Below, one piece after another: positions 27,788-36,067 of a stretch of 64,000 nucleotides of DNA. The DNA is from Nocardia speluncae NBRC 108251 (lineage in GTDB: Bacteria; Actinomycetota; Actinomycetes; Mycobacteriales; Mycobacteriaceae), in contig NZ_BDBZ01000002.1 of assembly GCF_001613245.1 (NCBI RefSeq), forward strand, positions 795,220 through 859,219. The letters run 5' to 3'. Under the pieces are notes generated by a model, which saw only the letters and a list, made by a program, of their open reading frames with translations, did no database searches and was not told the DNA's origin. The translations under genes and the position numbers were made by a program. Every line of letters begins with the position of its first letter. The first letter of the stretch is position 1.

Positions 27788-28615
27788 TGCCGAGGGTGGT
27801 CGCCCACCGTCGTCGAGAGTGGCCGTGGGCCCCGGCAACACCGGATCCCGGGACATATCCTTCAGTTCGACACCCGAGCGGCCGAGCCGGTGCGCACCGG
27901 CGATCAGTCCCGCCGTCACCTCCGCGGCCCGCCGGTAATCCAGGCCTTGCGGCGGATGGATATTGGAAACGCAATTCCGGTCCGCATCGGTGACGCCCGG
28001 ACGCGGCCGGTGGGTGAGATAGATGCCGAGACTGTCCGCGACCGATAGGCCGGGACGCTCCCCGATCAGCACGAGAACGGTCGTTACTCCGAGCGCGGCA
28101 CCGATATGGTCACCGAGCGCGACCCGGGCCTGGGTGGCCACCACGGGCACGGCGATCGAATAGCGCGGCCGCAGCAAATCCATGAGCGCCCCGAGCAGCG
28201 GCGGTCCGTGTTCGGTGAGGGCTCGGGCCGAGAGGCCGTCGGCAAGCACCATGCCGATCGCCGGCCCGTTCCGGCCGCCCCCCGGCAGGAGCGAGATCGA
28301 GCCCGCGGACGGTAGCCGGCCCAGGTCGGGGCGCCGCAAGTATTCGGCCCGGTCCCGCGCCCGGCTCGGCACGTGGACCGGTTCGCCGAGGCCCAGAGCC
28401 GCAACCCGCGCCGAGCAGACGGCCACATCCAGCGCGGTATGTACCGCGTCGCGGGCTCGGGCATGCGCCGTGGCGAACTCGAGCACCTGCCGGGTGGGCA
28501 GCGCGTCACCGGCCCGTCCCAGACCGATCCGGGCCTGGGTCAGCGTGCGCAAGCCATCCCAGAACGTAGGGCCGGAGTCGGTGTCCGCCCGCTCTCCGTC
28601 GCTGCCGATCCCCAT
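27773..28615 (-). CDS. eutC: Ethanolamine ammonia-lyase small subunit EutC
   Basis: 280 residues from ATG 28615, which has GAGGG 10 nt upstream; GTG 28624 is an alternative. EutC pairs with EutB to form the adenosylcobalamin-dependent lyase that splits ethanolamine into acetaldehyde and ammonia. Visible family features are LTQARIGLGRAGDALPT, VPSRARDRAEYLRRPDLGR, VLIGERPGLSVADSLGIYLTH and CVSNIHPPQGL near the C-terminus. It follows eutB by 94 bp. The heme-window synteny with M. tuberculosis breaks here, so eutBC is an insertion relative to that species. Confidence 0.93.
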   Translation of the reverse strand: MGIGSDGERADTDSGPTFWDGLRTLTQARIGLGRAGDALPTRQVLEFATAHARARDAVHTALDVAVCSARVAALGLGEPVHVPSRARDRAEYLRRPDLGRLPSAGSISLLPGGGRNGPAIGMVLADGLSARALTEHGPPLLGALMDLLRPRYSIAVPVVATQARVALGDHIGAALGVTTVLVLIGERPGLSVADSLGIYLTHRPRPGVTDADRNCVSNIHPPQGLDYRRAAEVTAGLIAGAHRLGRSGVELKDMSRDPVLPGPTATLDDGGRPPSARHSS

Positions 28616-28709
28616 GGTCACCACGCCCTCGTTCGCCGAAAACCGTCACCCACCCGAACTGCCTTCGCTGCCCACGCTGTCCCGCACGGGCAGCGACACC
28701 GACCGGCGC

Positions 28710-30122
28710 CTACAACATCGCGCGCAACGGTGAAGCGGACGGCGGTATCGCATGCACCCGACCGGTATCGTCGAGCATCCCCAGCCGGTCCAGCCAGCCC
28801 GCGAACTCGGGGGCCGGCCCCAGGCCGAGCACGCGGCGAGCGTAGAGCGCGTCGTGGAAACTCAGGCTCTGATAGCCGAGCATCACATCGTCGGCACCGG
28901 GCACTGTGATGACAAAGGCACATCCGGCGGCACCCAGCAAGGTGAGCAGGGTGTCCATATCGTCCTGGTCGGCTTCGGCGTGGTTGGTGTAGCAGACATC
29001 CACCCCCATCGGCAGGCCCAGCAGTTTGCCGCAGAAATGGTCCTCCAGGCCGGCACGGACGATCTGTTTTCCGTCGTACAGGTACTCCGGCCCGATGAAC
29101 CCGACCACAGTGTTCACCAGTAGCGGCCGCAGTTCGCGTGCCACCGCGTAGGCTCGTGCCTCGAGCGTCTGCTGATCCACCGGTTTCCCACCCGTACCCA
29201 GATGCGCGCCCGCCGACAATGCCGAGCCCTGTCCGGTTTCGAAATACATGACGTTGTCGCCGACGGTGCCGCGCCCCAGGGAGCGCGCGGCGTCCTCGGC
29301 TTCCCGCAGCAGCGCCAGATCCACCCCGAACGCGGCGTTCGCGGACTGCGTCCCGGCCACCGACTGGAACACCAGATCCACCGGTGCGCCCGCGGCGATC
29401 AGCTCGATGGTGGTCGTGACGTGGGCCAGGACGCAGGATTGGGTGGGGATGTCGAAACGGGCGCGGATATCGTGGAGCAGCGCCAGTAGATCGGCCGCGG
29501 CCCGCGGGGAATCGGTGGCGGGATTGATCCCGATCACGGCGTCGCCGCAGCCGAGCAGCAGCCCGTCGAGCACGGCGGCCGCGATACCACGCGGATCGTC
29601 GGTGGGATGGTTGGGCTGCAATCGAGTGGCTAGCGTACCGGGCATGCCGATGGTGGTCCGGAACGCCGACCGCACCCGAACTGCCCGCGCCACCGCGATG
29701 AGATCCTGGTTCCGCATGATCTTGGCGACCGCCGCGACCATCTCCGGGGTGAGGCCGGGCGCCAGATCGCGGAGAGTTCCGGCCGGGTCCGAGATACCGT
29801 CACCGGCCGCAATACTCAGCAGACGGTCGCGCAGCTCCCCCACTGTGCAGGAAGCGATCGGCCCGAACGCGACCCGGTCGTGGGTATCCACGATCAGCCG
29901 GGTCACCTCGTCGGTCTCGTACGGCACCACGGGCTGTTGCAGGAACTCGGTCAACGGGAGGTCGGCCAGCACCCACTGTGCGGCGACCCGTTCGGCATCC
30001 GTGAGCGCGGCGCACCCGGCCAGTTCGTCACCGCTACGGCGCGGGGTTGCCTTGGCCAGCACGTCCACGAGACCGTCGAATCGGTAACTCGTACCGTCCA
30101 GCAGCTGGGTGTAGACAGTCAT
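28710..30122 (-). CDS. eutB: Ethanolamine ammonia-lyase large subunit EutB
   Basis: 470 residues from ATG 30122. EutB is the catalytic TIM-barrel subunit that binds adenosylcobalamin and ethanolamine. The family stretches IMRNQDLIAVARAV, TRLQPNHPTDDPRGIAA, VIGINPATDSP, FQSVAGTQSANAAFGVD and MYFETGQGSALSAGAH are present, and MGVDVCYTNHAEADQDDMD near the C-terminus is intact. The gene heads a two-gene eutB-eutC operon. No eutA reactivase, permease or microcompartment shell gene is next to it. Confidence 0.95.
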   Translation of the reverse strand: MTVYTQLLDGTSYRFDGLVDVLAKATPRRSGDELAGCAALTDAERVAAQWVLADLPLTEFLQQPVVPYETDEVTRLIVDTHDRVAFGPIASCTVGELRDRLLSIAAGDGISDPAGTLRDLAPGLTPEMVAAVAKIMRNQDLIAVARAVRVRSAFRTTIGMPGTLATRLQPNHPTDDPRGIAAAVLDGLLLGCGDAVIGINPATDSPRAAADLLALLHDIRARFDIPTQSCVLAHVTTTIELIAAGAPVDLVFQSVAGTQSANAAFGVDLALLREAEDAARSLGRGTVGDNVMYFETGQGSALSAGAHLGTGGKPVDQQTLEARAYAVARELRPLLVNTVVGFIGPEYLYDGKQIVRAGLEDHFCGKLLGLPMGVDVCYTNHAEADQDDMDTLLTLLGAAGCAFVITVPGADDVMLGYQSLSFHDALYARRVLGLGPAPEFAGWLDRLGMLDDTGRVHAIPPSASPLRAML

Positions 30123-30553
30123 CCGCCGGTCCCGTCCTTCCGGGCCGCTGCGATCGCCGCGACGGACCGCGAGCGCATACGGCCGAAATACGCCGTGACC
30201 GAGAACGATACCGGCAGTATCGCTGCCGCATCGGCCGAACTGGTTCCAGGGCGGGCGTGCCGGACCCGCGGCGCGGTGCGGCTCACAGGCCCCGGCCGGT
30301 GGACGACACCACCGAGTACGGCCCGGGTGGCCGATCCGACGCACAGGACATAGTCGCAGCAGGGCATCGGGGCAAGTCCGGCGCGGAGGTGCGATGGCTT
30401 CGGCGCGGCCGGCCGCAACGCACACCGGAGCCGAGTCTCCGGCCGTCCGCACGCTTCGGTCACCGGCACAACGATGCGCGGGTGTGTTCGGTACGACGGC
30501 GGATCGTTATTTCGATGGACGCCCCGCAGCGAACCGTGTGCTGAGATTGAGGA
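30123..30553. promoter_or_regulatory. Divergent region eutB / histidine kinase with overlapping hairpins
   Basis: 431 bp without a supported gene. About 84-106 nt upstream of eutB there are two overlapping small stems: CGATAC/GTATCG (30206-30211 with 30217-30222) and CGGCAG/CTGCCG (30212-30217 with 30223-30228). They share bases, so only one can form at a time. I saw no cobalamin-riboswitch B12 box. GAGGA immediately before the kinase ATG is a closely spaced ribosome-binding site. Confidence 0.45.
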
Positions 30554-31774
30554 ATGCAACGGTGGTCGGCGTTATCGGCGACGGGAAAAGACATCGTCGT
30601 CGCGGTCGTCTGGTTCGCGTTCGGCTCACTGATGTATCTGGCCGGCTTCCATATGCTGTTCATCTCCGCCGACGGCCCGTCCACACCACTGGCACCGCGT
30701 TTCGCCCTTCTGGCGATGGTGTGCGCGGTCCTGCTGGTGCGGCGACGGGCGCCGATCACCGCCATGGTGGTGGGGCTGATCCCGCTGGCGTTCGATCTGA
30801 TGCTCGGGCCGACGCTGCCGGTGTGGCTCGTCTATTCCGATCTGATCTATGCCGCGGTGGTCTACGGCACCCGTCGCCAGATGCAGGGGGCGGTGGTGGC
30901 GTGGCTGGCGCTGTCCGCGACGGCCGCGGGTGTGGTGCTGGCGATGACCGAGAACTGGCGTTTCATGGTGCTGGCGCTGATCATGGCGGCAGCCTTCGTC
31001 GGCACCTCGCTGTGGTGGGGGCTCACGGTTCGTGCACATATGGAGACCGCGGCGGCCGAACGCGCCCGGCGGCGGGCGCTGACGCAGGTGGCGGAACTGG
31101 ACCGCCGGGCGGCGGTGGCCGACGAACGCAAGGCCATGGCCCGCGATCTGCACGATGTGATCGCCGGGCATCTGTCGGCGATCGCTCTGCAATCCGAGGC
31201 GGCACTTGCGGGGATGAACGGCACCGGCACCGATCCGCGACTCACCGGCATCCTGACCGCCATCCGCACGAACAGTGTCGAGGGCCTACAGGAGATGCGG
31301 ACCATGATCGGCCTGCTCCGCCGGGACGGCGATGCGACCGAAACCACCGCGCCGGGGCGGCTGGCCCAGTTGCCGGGGCTGGTCGCGGTGGCCCGTCAGG
31401 CGGGTATGCGGGTGCGGGTACGACAAGACACGGTAGGGCACCCGGTGGCAGGCGCGGTCGATCAGGCCGCGTACCGGATCGTCCAGGAGGCTGTTACCAA
31501 CGCAATGAAGCACGCACCCGGGCAGGAGGTCGATATCGAGGTGCAGACAGAGGCCGCAACGCTCGTCCTGACGGTACGTAATCGGCTCCCTGCCGAGGAA
31601 GCAGCACTGGCCGCGCTCGATACCGGCGTGGAACCACGCGGTCTGGCGAATATGCGCGAACGCGCCACGGCGCTGGGCGGCACATTCCGGTCCGGCCCGC
31701 AATCCGGGTGCTGGTGGGTGCAGGCACACTTGCCGTTCACCGCAACCGCGGAACCCGTGGCGGAACCACTGTGA
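30554..31774 (+). CDS. NarL-type sensor histidine kinase (HisKA_3)
   Basis: 406 residues. Four or five membrane spans fill residues 12-160 with almost no extracellular domain, so the signal is probably membrane-borne. A coiled linker (about 162-192) leads to the dimerisation box with phospho-acceptor His200 in ARDLHDVIAGHL. The HATPase domain has AYRIVQEAVTNAMKHAPG (N box) and RGLANMRERATALGG (G box). This layout is the DesK/LiaS-like family. Its stop overlaps the start of the response regulator, so the two are translationally coupled. The stimulus and target genes are unknown. Confidence 0.9.
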   Translation: MQRWSALSATGKDIVVAVVWFAFGSLMYLAGFHMLFISADGPSTPLAPRFALLAMVCAVLLVRRRAPITAMVVGLIPLAFDLMLGPTLPVWLVYSDLIYAAVVYGTRRQMQGAVVAWLALSATAAGVVLAMTENWRFMVLALIMAAAFVGTSLWWGLTVRAHMETAAAERARRRALTQVAELDRRAAVADERKAMARDLHDVIAGHLSAIALQSEAALAGMNGTGTDPRLTGILTAIRTNSVEGLQEMRTMIGLLRRDGDATETTAPGRLAQLPGLVAVARQAGMRVRVRQDTVGHPVAGAVDQAAYRIVQEAVTNAMKHAPGQEVDIEVQTEAATLVLTVRNRLPAEEAALAALDTGVEPRGLANMRERATALGGTFRSGPQSGCWWVQAHLPFTATAEPVAEPL

Positions 31775-32442
31775 TCCGGGTGCTCATCGCCGACGATCAC
31801 GCGGCGATCCGGGCCGGGCTGCGCATGATCCTGGACACCGCCGGCGATATCGACGTGGTGGGCGAGGCGGCCGACGGAGCGGTCGCGCTCGCCCAGGCCC
31901 GCGCCCTGCGACCCGATGTGGTGCTGATGGACGTGCGGATGCCCGGGGTGGACGGTATCGTCGCGACCGCTCGGATCACCGGCGACAATCTGGCCCGGGT
32001 CCTCGTGCTGACCACCTTCGACCTCGACGAATACGTTTTCGGCAGCCTCCGGGCGGGGGCCGGCGGTTTCGTCCTGAAATCCGCGTCGGGACCGGCGCTG
32101 ATCGAGGCGGTCCGGGCCGTCGCCGCCGGGGACGGTGTCCTCGCGCCGGAGGTGACCCGCGCGGTGATCCAAGCCTTCGCGAATACGAACTCCGCGCCCC
32201 GGCCGGAGCCGCCCCCGGGCGTGGCCGATCTGACCGGCCGGGAACGCGAGGTCCTGGACTGCCTGGGGGCCGGGTTGTCCAACGCACAGATCGCCGCCCG
32301 GCTGTTCATCGGGGAGACAACGGTGAAAACGCATGTATCCCGGGTACTGGCCAAACTGGGACTCCGGTCCCGGGTGCAGGCCGCGATCCTCGCCCGGGAA
32401 CTGGCCGCGGAACCGGAGGACGATTCGGGCGCCCGGCGGTAA
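31771..32442 (+). CDS. NarL/FixJ-family response regulator
   Basis: 223 residues from GTG 31771, overlapping the kinase stop by 4 nt. The receiver domain carries the acidic pair in IADDH, phospho-acceptor Asp54 in LMDVRMPG, Thr in VLTTFD and Lys in FVLKSASG. A LuxR-type HTH occupies about 150-215 (LTGREREVLDCLGAGLSNAQIAARLFIGETTVKTH, in parts). It is a DNA-binding transcription activator phosphorylated by the upstream kinase. No obvious target operon adjoins it; the divergent eutBC is the nearest candidate but is not supported by an operator. Confidence 0.93.
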   Translation: MIRVLIADDHAAIRAGLRMILDTAGDIDVVGEAADGAVALAQARALRPDVVLMDVRMPGVDGIVATARITGDNLARVLVLTTFDLDEYVFGSLRAGAGGFVLKSASGPALIEAVRAVAAGDGVLAPEVTRAVIQAFANTNSAPRPEPPPGVADLTGREREVLDCLGAGLSNAQIAARLFIGETTVKTHVSRVLAKLGLRSRVQAAILARELAAEPEDDSGARR

Positions 32443-32463
32443 CGCCGGTGCCGATCGGCCCGG

Positions 32464-32823
32464 TCAGCCGGTCAGTGGCGGGTACATTCCGTCCGGTCCT
32501 GGCCGATACTGTTCCACGCCGATCACCGCCGACACCGGAAGCGGACCGTACAGGTGCGGGAACCGCAGCGCGGGATCGTCGCCGGGAACGCCCGGCTCCC
32601 AGCGCACCGGGGCGTCCAGTCGCGTGGGGTCGAGCCGGAGCAGCACCATATCGGATCGGCCGGCGAAAAGCCGGTTTGCCGGCAGGTGCACCTGGTGCGG
32701 CGCCGACAGGTGCACGAAGCCCTCGGTGACCAGTGACGCCGGCCGATGAGCGCCGGATTGCCGCGCAATGGCCCACTCACCGGGAGAACAGAGGTGAACA
32801 AGGGTGTGAGTGTCACAGGGCAC
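32464..32823 (-). CDS. DUF952 family protein
   Basis: 119 residues from GTG 32823, which stands 6 nt after a perfect GGAGG. DUF952 proteins are small, ADP-ribosyltransferase-fold-like and of unknown function. Here the typical features are HLCSPGEWAIARQSG, the G-F-V-H-L-S segment (about 38-43), MVLLRLDPTRL and RFPHLYGPLPVSAVI. It is transcribed toward the response regulator gene. There is no sign of transfer. Confidence 0.8.
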   Translation of the reverse strand: MPCDTHTLVHLCSPGEWAIARQSGAHRPASLVTEGFVHLSAPHQVHLPANRLFAGRSDMVLLRLDPTRLDAPVRWEPGVPGDDPALRFPHLYGPLPVSAVIGVEQYRPGPDGMYPPLTG

Positions 32824-33093
32824 GGGTAACCTCCGATACACAACTCAACAGTCGTACAGTGCAGCGGGACACCGGTATTCCACGCCCGGCCCGCGGTGTT
32901 CGCCACAGGCGGAAATCGCTGGTCGTGTTAGGGAAAACACAGTGGTTCCCCACAGGGAACAAACCCAATGCCCGGAACGTCTGACAGAGTAGTCATACCA
33001 CTGCTGGGAAGTAGCGGAAGCGAGCCCGCGGAGTGACCACGGGCCTCACACCAGGTGAACGGTCTTTGTGCCGGAAGCCAGGACGGAGGAGTC
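32824..33093. promoter_or_regulatory. Promoter region of the DUF7455 gene with GGGAAC-N18-GTCT
   Basis: The 270-bp gap contains GGGAAC at 32955-32960 followed after 18 bp by GTCT at 32979-32982, the same spacing as the GGGAAC-N18-GTTG promoter of sigB in this window. The GGGAAC is also the right arm of a GTTCCC-CACA-GGGAAC palindrome (32945-32960). A GGAGGAG ribosome-binding site precedes the downstream ATG. Recognition by a SigE/SigH-class factor is inference. Confidence 0.45.
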
Positions 33094-33288
33094 ATGCCAG
33101 GAACCCTGACTAGCACCCCACTGACCGCGGTCGATCGCTGCGATCGCTGCGGGGCGGCGGCCCGTGTGCGTGCCGTTCTGCCCGCAGGTGGCGAATTGCT
33201 CTTCTGCCAGCATCACGCGAACGAACATATGGAACGACTGCGTGAGCTGGACGCCGTGATCGACACGGAGTCCGCTCCCGCCCTCTGA
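33094..33288 (+). CDS. DUF7455 small zinc-ribbon-like protein
   Basis: 64 residues with a strong GGAGGAG ribosome-binding site. CDRCG (Cys16/Cys19) and FCQHH (Cys38, His40/41) give a likely Cys/His metal site. The protein is otherwise compact and charged. Very similar proteins accompany sigA/sigB regions in many actinobacteria; the function is unknown. Its promoter region has a stress-type -35/-10 arrangement, and a strong terminator follows the stop. Confidence 0.85.
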   Translation: MPGTLTSTPLTAVDRCDRCGAAARVRAVLPAGGELLFCQHHANEHMERLRELDAVIDTESAPAL

Positions 33289-33340
33289 TTCCGTCCGCGC
33301 GTCCGACACAACAGCATCGAACAACAGAACACCGCTTATC

Positions 33341-33372
33341 CGTGGCGGGCGACCCTCCGGTCGCCCGCCACG
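33341..33372. terminator. 14-bp perfect hairpin terminator
   Basis: CGTGGCGGGCGACC (33341-33354) pairs without mismatch with 33359-33372 around a CTCC tetraloop. It sits between the stops of the convergent DUF7455 and TetR genes, so it can serve both. A short T-containing stretch (TCTTCAT) follows on the plus strand. Confidence 0.8.
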
Positions 33373-33375
33373 TCT

Positions 33376-34161
33376 TCATGTGGGCAAAATCGCGTCGATC
33401 AGCCGCGCGAGCCCGTATTCGAAATCGCCGGCCGGGTCGCCGGGCGCCTGGTACAGCTCGCCGACCGCGGCCCCCACTCTCGTGGACAGTGGGTATTCGG
33501 CGGCGGGCATGACCTCGGTCAGCAGGGGTCCGTAGGTCTCCCACCAGTCGGCATCGGATTGCTCGCGAGTGCTGCCGGCCGCGGCGAGCGCGGTGCGGGC
33601 GTTACCGGTGGCGAACTGGGTGAGGACCGAGATCACCCGGTCCATCCCGGGGTCGTCGAGACCGATACGGGCCACGGCCGCCAGCTGTTGCTCGTAGCGC
33701 CGCATCCGGCCCGGTCCCAGCACCATCCGCCACGACGGCACTTCCAACAGCCATGGATGTGCCAGGAATTCGTCGCGGACCTGCCGGGCGACGGCCGCCA
33801 GCCGCTCCCGGGCCGGTAGTTCGGTAGGCAACGGTGCGTCGGCAGCGGCCACCGCATCGACCATCAGCGCCGTAAGCGCATCCTTGCTGGGCACATAGGT
33901 GTACAGGCTCATCGGCCGTAGGCCGAGTTCGGCGGCGACGGCGCGGATGGACACCTTGTCGTAGCCCTCCCGGTCCGCCAGGCGAATCGCGGCGGTGACG
34001 ACATCGTCGACGCTCACGGTCTGTCGTGGGCCGCGTCCACCTTTCCGCGGGGGCAAGCTGTGCCGCCACAACAGCTCCAGCAGGGTCCGCGCCGAATCGG
34101 CAGGGCGGCCGGCGCTGCCTTCCCGAGACGAGGCCGGGGCCCGACGCGAGTAGCCGTCCAT
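33376..34161 (-). CDS. TetR/AcrR family transcriptional regulator
   Basis: 261 residues from ATG 34161, with GGGAGA upstream. A 48-residue basic, Ser/Arg-rich extension precedes the HTH (about 50-95: VSIRAVAAELGLRPMSLYTYVPSKDALTALM). The helical C-terminal domain (about 105-261) is of the TetR_C type that binds small hydrophobic ligands. It diverges from the SNF2/SWIM pair across a 154-bp region with an AT-rich palindrome, so it probably represses itself and possibly that pair. The ligand is unknown. Confidence 0.88.
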   Translation of the reverse strand: MDGYSRRAPASSREGSAGRPADSARTLLELLWRHSLPPRKGGRGPRQTVSVDDVVTAAIRLADREGYDKVSIRAVAAELGLRPMSLYTYVPSKDALTALMVDAVAAADAPLPTELPARERLAAVARQVRDEFLAHPWLLEVPSWRMVLGPGRMRRYEQQLAAVARIGLDDPGMDRVISVLTQFATGNARTALAAAGSTREQSDADWWETYGPLLTEVMPAAEYPLSTRVGAAVGELYQAPGDPAGDFEYGLARLIDAILPT

Positions 34162-34234
34162 CGATCTCCCATTCTCGGTTCGGGCGCCGGTCCAGGGGAC
34201 GCCCAGGAACAAATCCGATATCGTGCGCGTTCCG

Positions 34235-34264
34235 AATATTACTCCGTACGCAATACGATGATAT
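34235..34264. promoter_or_regulatory. AT-rich palindromic patch, candidate TetR operator
   Basis: In the 154-bp divergent gap an AT-rich island contains ATAT...CGTA (34245-34248), then TACG (34254-34257)...ATAT (34261-34264), an imperfect palindrome about 30 bp long. It stands out against the GC-rich surroundings and is where a TetR dimer and both promoters would be expected. Confidence 0.45.
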
Positions 34265-34315
34265 TAGGGGTGCCCTCTGCCGACCGTCGAAACCACCTAC
34301 CTGCCCGACCGGCAC

Positions 34316-36067
34316 ATGTTCGCACTGTGGACGTGGACGGGTCGCGATACCGGACCGCCACCACCCGGCCTCGGCGATGACGCGACCCTGCCGCTGGTCG
34401 TTCCCACCGGAACCACCGCGCAACTCCACGCGGGCAGCGCCGACCTCCAGGTCGCGCCGGTCCGCTGCGCCCTGGTGGAGCCCGAACGATTCGCCACGCT
34501 CCCGGTCGACCATCCCGGAAACTCGACCCGCGCCTGGCAATCGAATCTGGCCGGTACCGCGGCGCGGCTTCCGGTGGCCGCACACGCGGTACCCAACGCC
34601 CAGGGCACCGCCATCGTGGATGCCGAGCACGCTCTCTCGGTCCTGCGGGATACCGCCGAGACGGCCGGCCGGATGCGAACCGGGCTTCACGCCGACCTTC
34701 GCCCCTATCAGGTACGGGGAATCGCCTGGCTGCGCGACACCGTCGCGCGCCATGGCGGCGCGATCCTGGCCGATGAGATGGGCCTGGGAAAAACGCTACA
34801 GACCATCGGGCTCCTCGCCGACCGCGCCCAGCAAGGGACTCAACTGGTGGTGTGCCCGACCTCCCTGGTCGGCAACTGGATGCACGAGATCAACCGCTTC
34901 GCACCGGATCTGCGGCCGATGCCCTGGCGGGGAGGGCCGGTGGATACCGCATCCGGAACCGTCGTCGTCGCCGGCTATCCCGTACTACGCCGCCACGGAA
35001 GCGAGCTCACGGGCATCGAATGGGCGACGATCGCCTACGACGAGGCCCAAGCGCTGAAGAACCCGCGCACTCAGGTGACGAAGGCAGCGCGGGCGCTGTC
35101 CGCCGGCGCGATCGTCGCCCTCACCGGCACACCCGTCGAAAACCACCTCGACGAACTGTGGGCACTCCTGCATCTCGTCGCACCGGGGATCTTCGGGCAC
35201 CGCACCCAGTTCCGGCGGCGTTTCGTGAAACCCATCGAGCAGGGTGCCTCCGACGCTGCCGCACGGCTGCGGGACGCGGTCGACCCCATCCTGTTGACGC
35301 GCCGCAAGGATCAGGTCGCCGCGTCACTGCCCGCCAAGATCCACTCGGATCTGCTGTGCGATCTGACCCCGGAGCAGGAGCGCCTGTACGACAGCCTGCT
35401 CGACCGCGCGGTGGACGAGGGTTTCGGCACCGGCGCCGGACGGCAGACCCGGATCCTGGCGGCGCTGACCTCGTTGAAGCAGGTGTGCAATCACCCCGGG
35501 CTGATCAGCGGCGAAACGACCGAACTCGCCGGGCGATCCGGCAAGCTCGACCTCTGCACCGATATCGTCGCCAACAATCTCGACAACGCCGCGCCGACAC
35601 TGATCTTCACCCAGTACCGCGGTACCGGTGAGCTACTGGTCCGGCATCTGCGCGAGCAATTCGCGATCACCGCGCCGTTCTTCCACGGCGGGCTTTCGCA
35701 GACCGAACGCGCCATAATCGTCGACGAATTCCAGTCCCCGGACGGCCCGCCGGTTCTGGTGCTGAGCCTACGGGCGGCCGGCACCGGGCTCACACTCACC
35801 CGCGCTGCCGATGTGGTCCATTTCGACCGCTGGTGGAATCCCGCAGTCGAATCCCAGGCCTCCGACCGGGTACACCGCATCGGCCAGACCCGCACCGTCA
35901 CCGTCACGACCCTCACCTCGTCGACCACGGTGGAGGAACATATCGCGGATATGCAGCGGCGGAAGTCCGCGCTGACCGATTTCGGCGCCGGTACCGGTAT
36001 CGCCGAACTGGCCCGGCTGGACGACGACCGGCTGGTGGAGATCCTGCGGCGGAAGCGAGGCAACTGA
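34316..36067 (+). CDS. SNF2-family DEAD/DEAH-box ATPase (short form)
   Basis: 583 residues from ATG 34316; no better start is in frame upstream. The Swi2/Snf2 motor starts at about 125: LRPYQVRGIAWL (Q-like), DEMGLGKT (153-160, Walker A), YDEAQ (241-245, Walker B), LTGTPVEN (motif III), then FTQYRGTGELL, SLRAAGTGLTL and HRIGQTR (motif VI) in lobe 2. It lacks the long N-terminal SNF2_assoc region of the mycobacterial HelZ type, which is about 1000 residues. Such ATPases translocate on double-stranded DNA to remodel or displace bound proteins. The stop overlaps the start of the SWIM gene by 1 nt, so the two probably form a complex. Confidence 0.88.
   Translation: MFALWTWTGRDTGPPPPGLGDDATLPLVVPTGTTAQLHAGSADLQVAPVRCALVEPERFATLPVDHPGNSTRAWQSNLAGTAARLPVAAHAVPNAQGTAIVDAEHALSVLRDTAETAGRMRTGLHADLRPYQVRGIAWLRDTVARHGGAILADEMGLGKTLQTIGLLADRAQQGTQLVVCPTSLVGNWMHEINRFAPDLRPMPWRGGPVDTASGTVVVAGYPVLRRHGSELTGIEWATIAYDEAQALKNPRTQVTKAARALSAGAIVALTGTPVENHLDELWALLHLVAPGIFGHRTQFRRRFVKPIEQGASDAAARLRDAVDPILLTRRKDQVAASLPAKIHSDLLCDLTPEQERLYDSLLDRAVDEGFGTGAGRQTRILAALTSLKQVCNHPGLISGETTELAGRSGKLDLCTDIVANNLDNAAPTLIFTQYRGTGELLVRHLREQFAITAPFFHGGLSQTERAIIVDEFQSPDGPPVLVLSLRAAGTGLTLTRAADVVHFDRWWNPAVESQASDRVHRIGQTRTVTVTTLTSSTTVEEHIADMQRRKSALTDFGAGTGIAELARLDDDRLVEILRRKRGN

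Noticed and set aside
30123..30553. Cobalamin riboswitch upstream of eutB
   Set aside because: No B12-box-like sequence was found on the minus strand, and the region shows only small stems.
33310..33325. LexA/SOS box near TCGAAC at about 33315
   Set aside because: The second half-site GTTCGA at the required spacing is missing.
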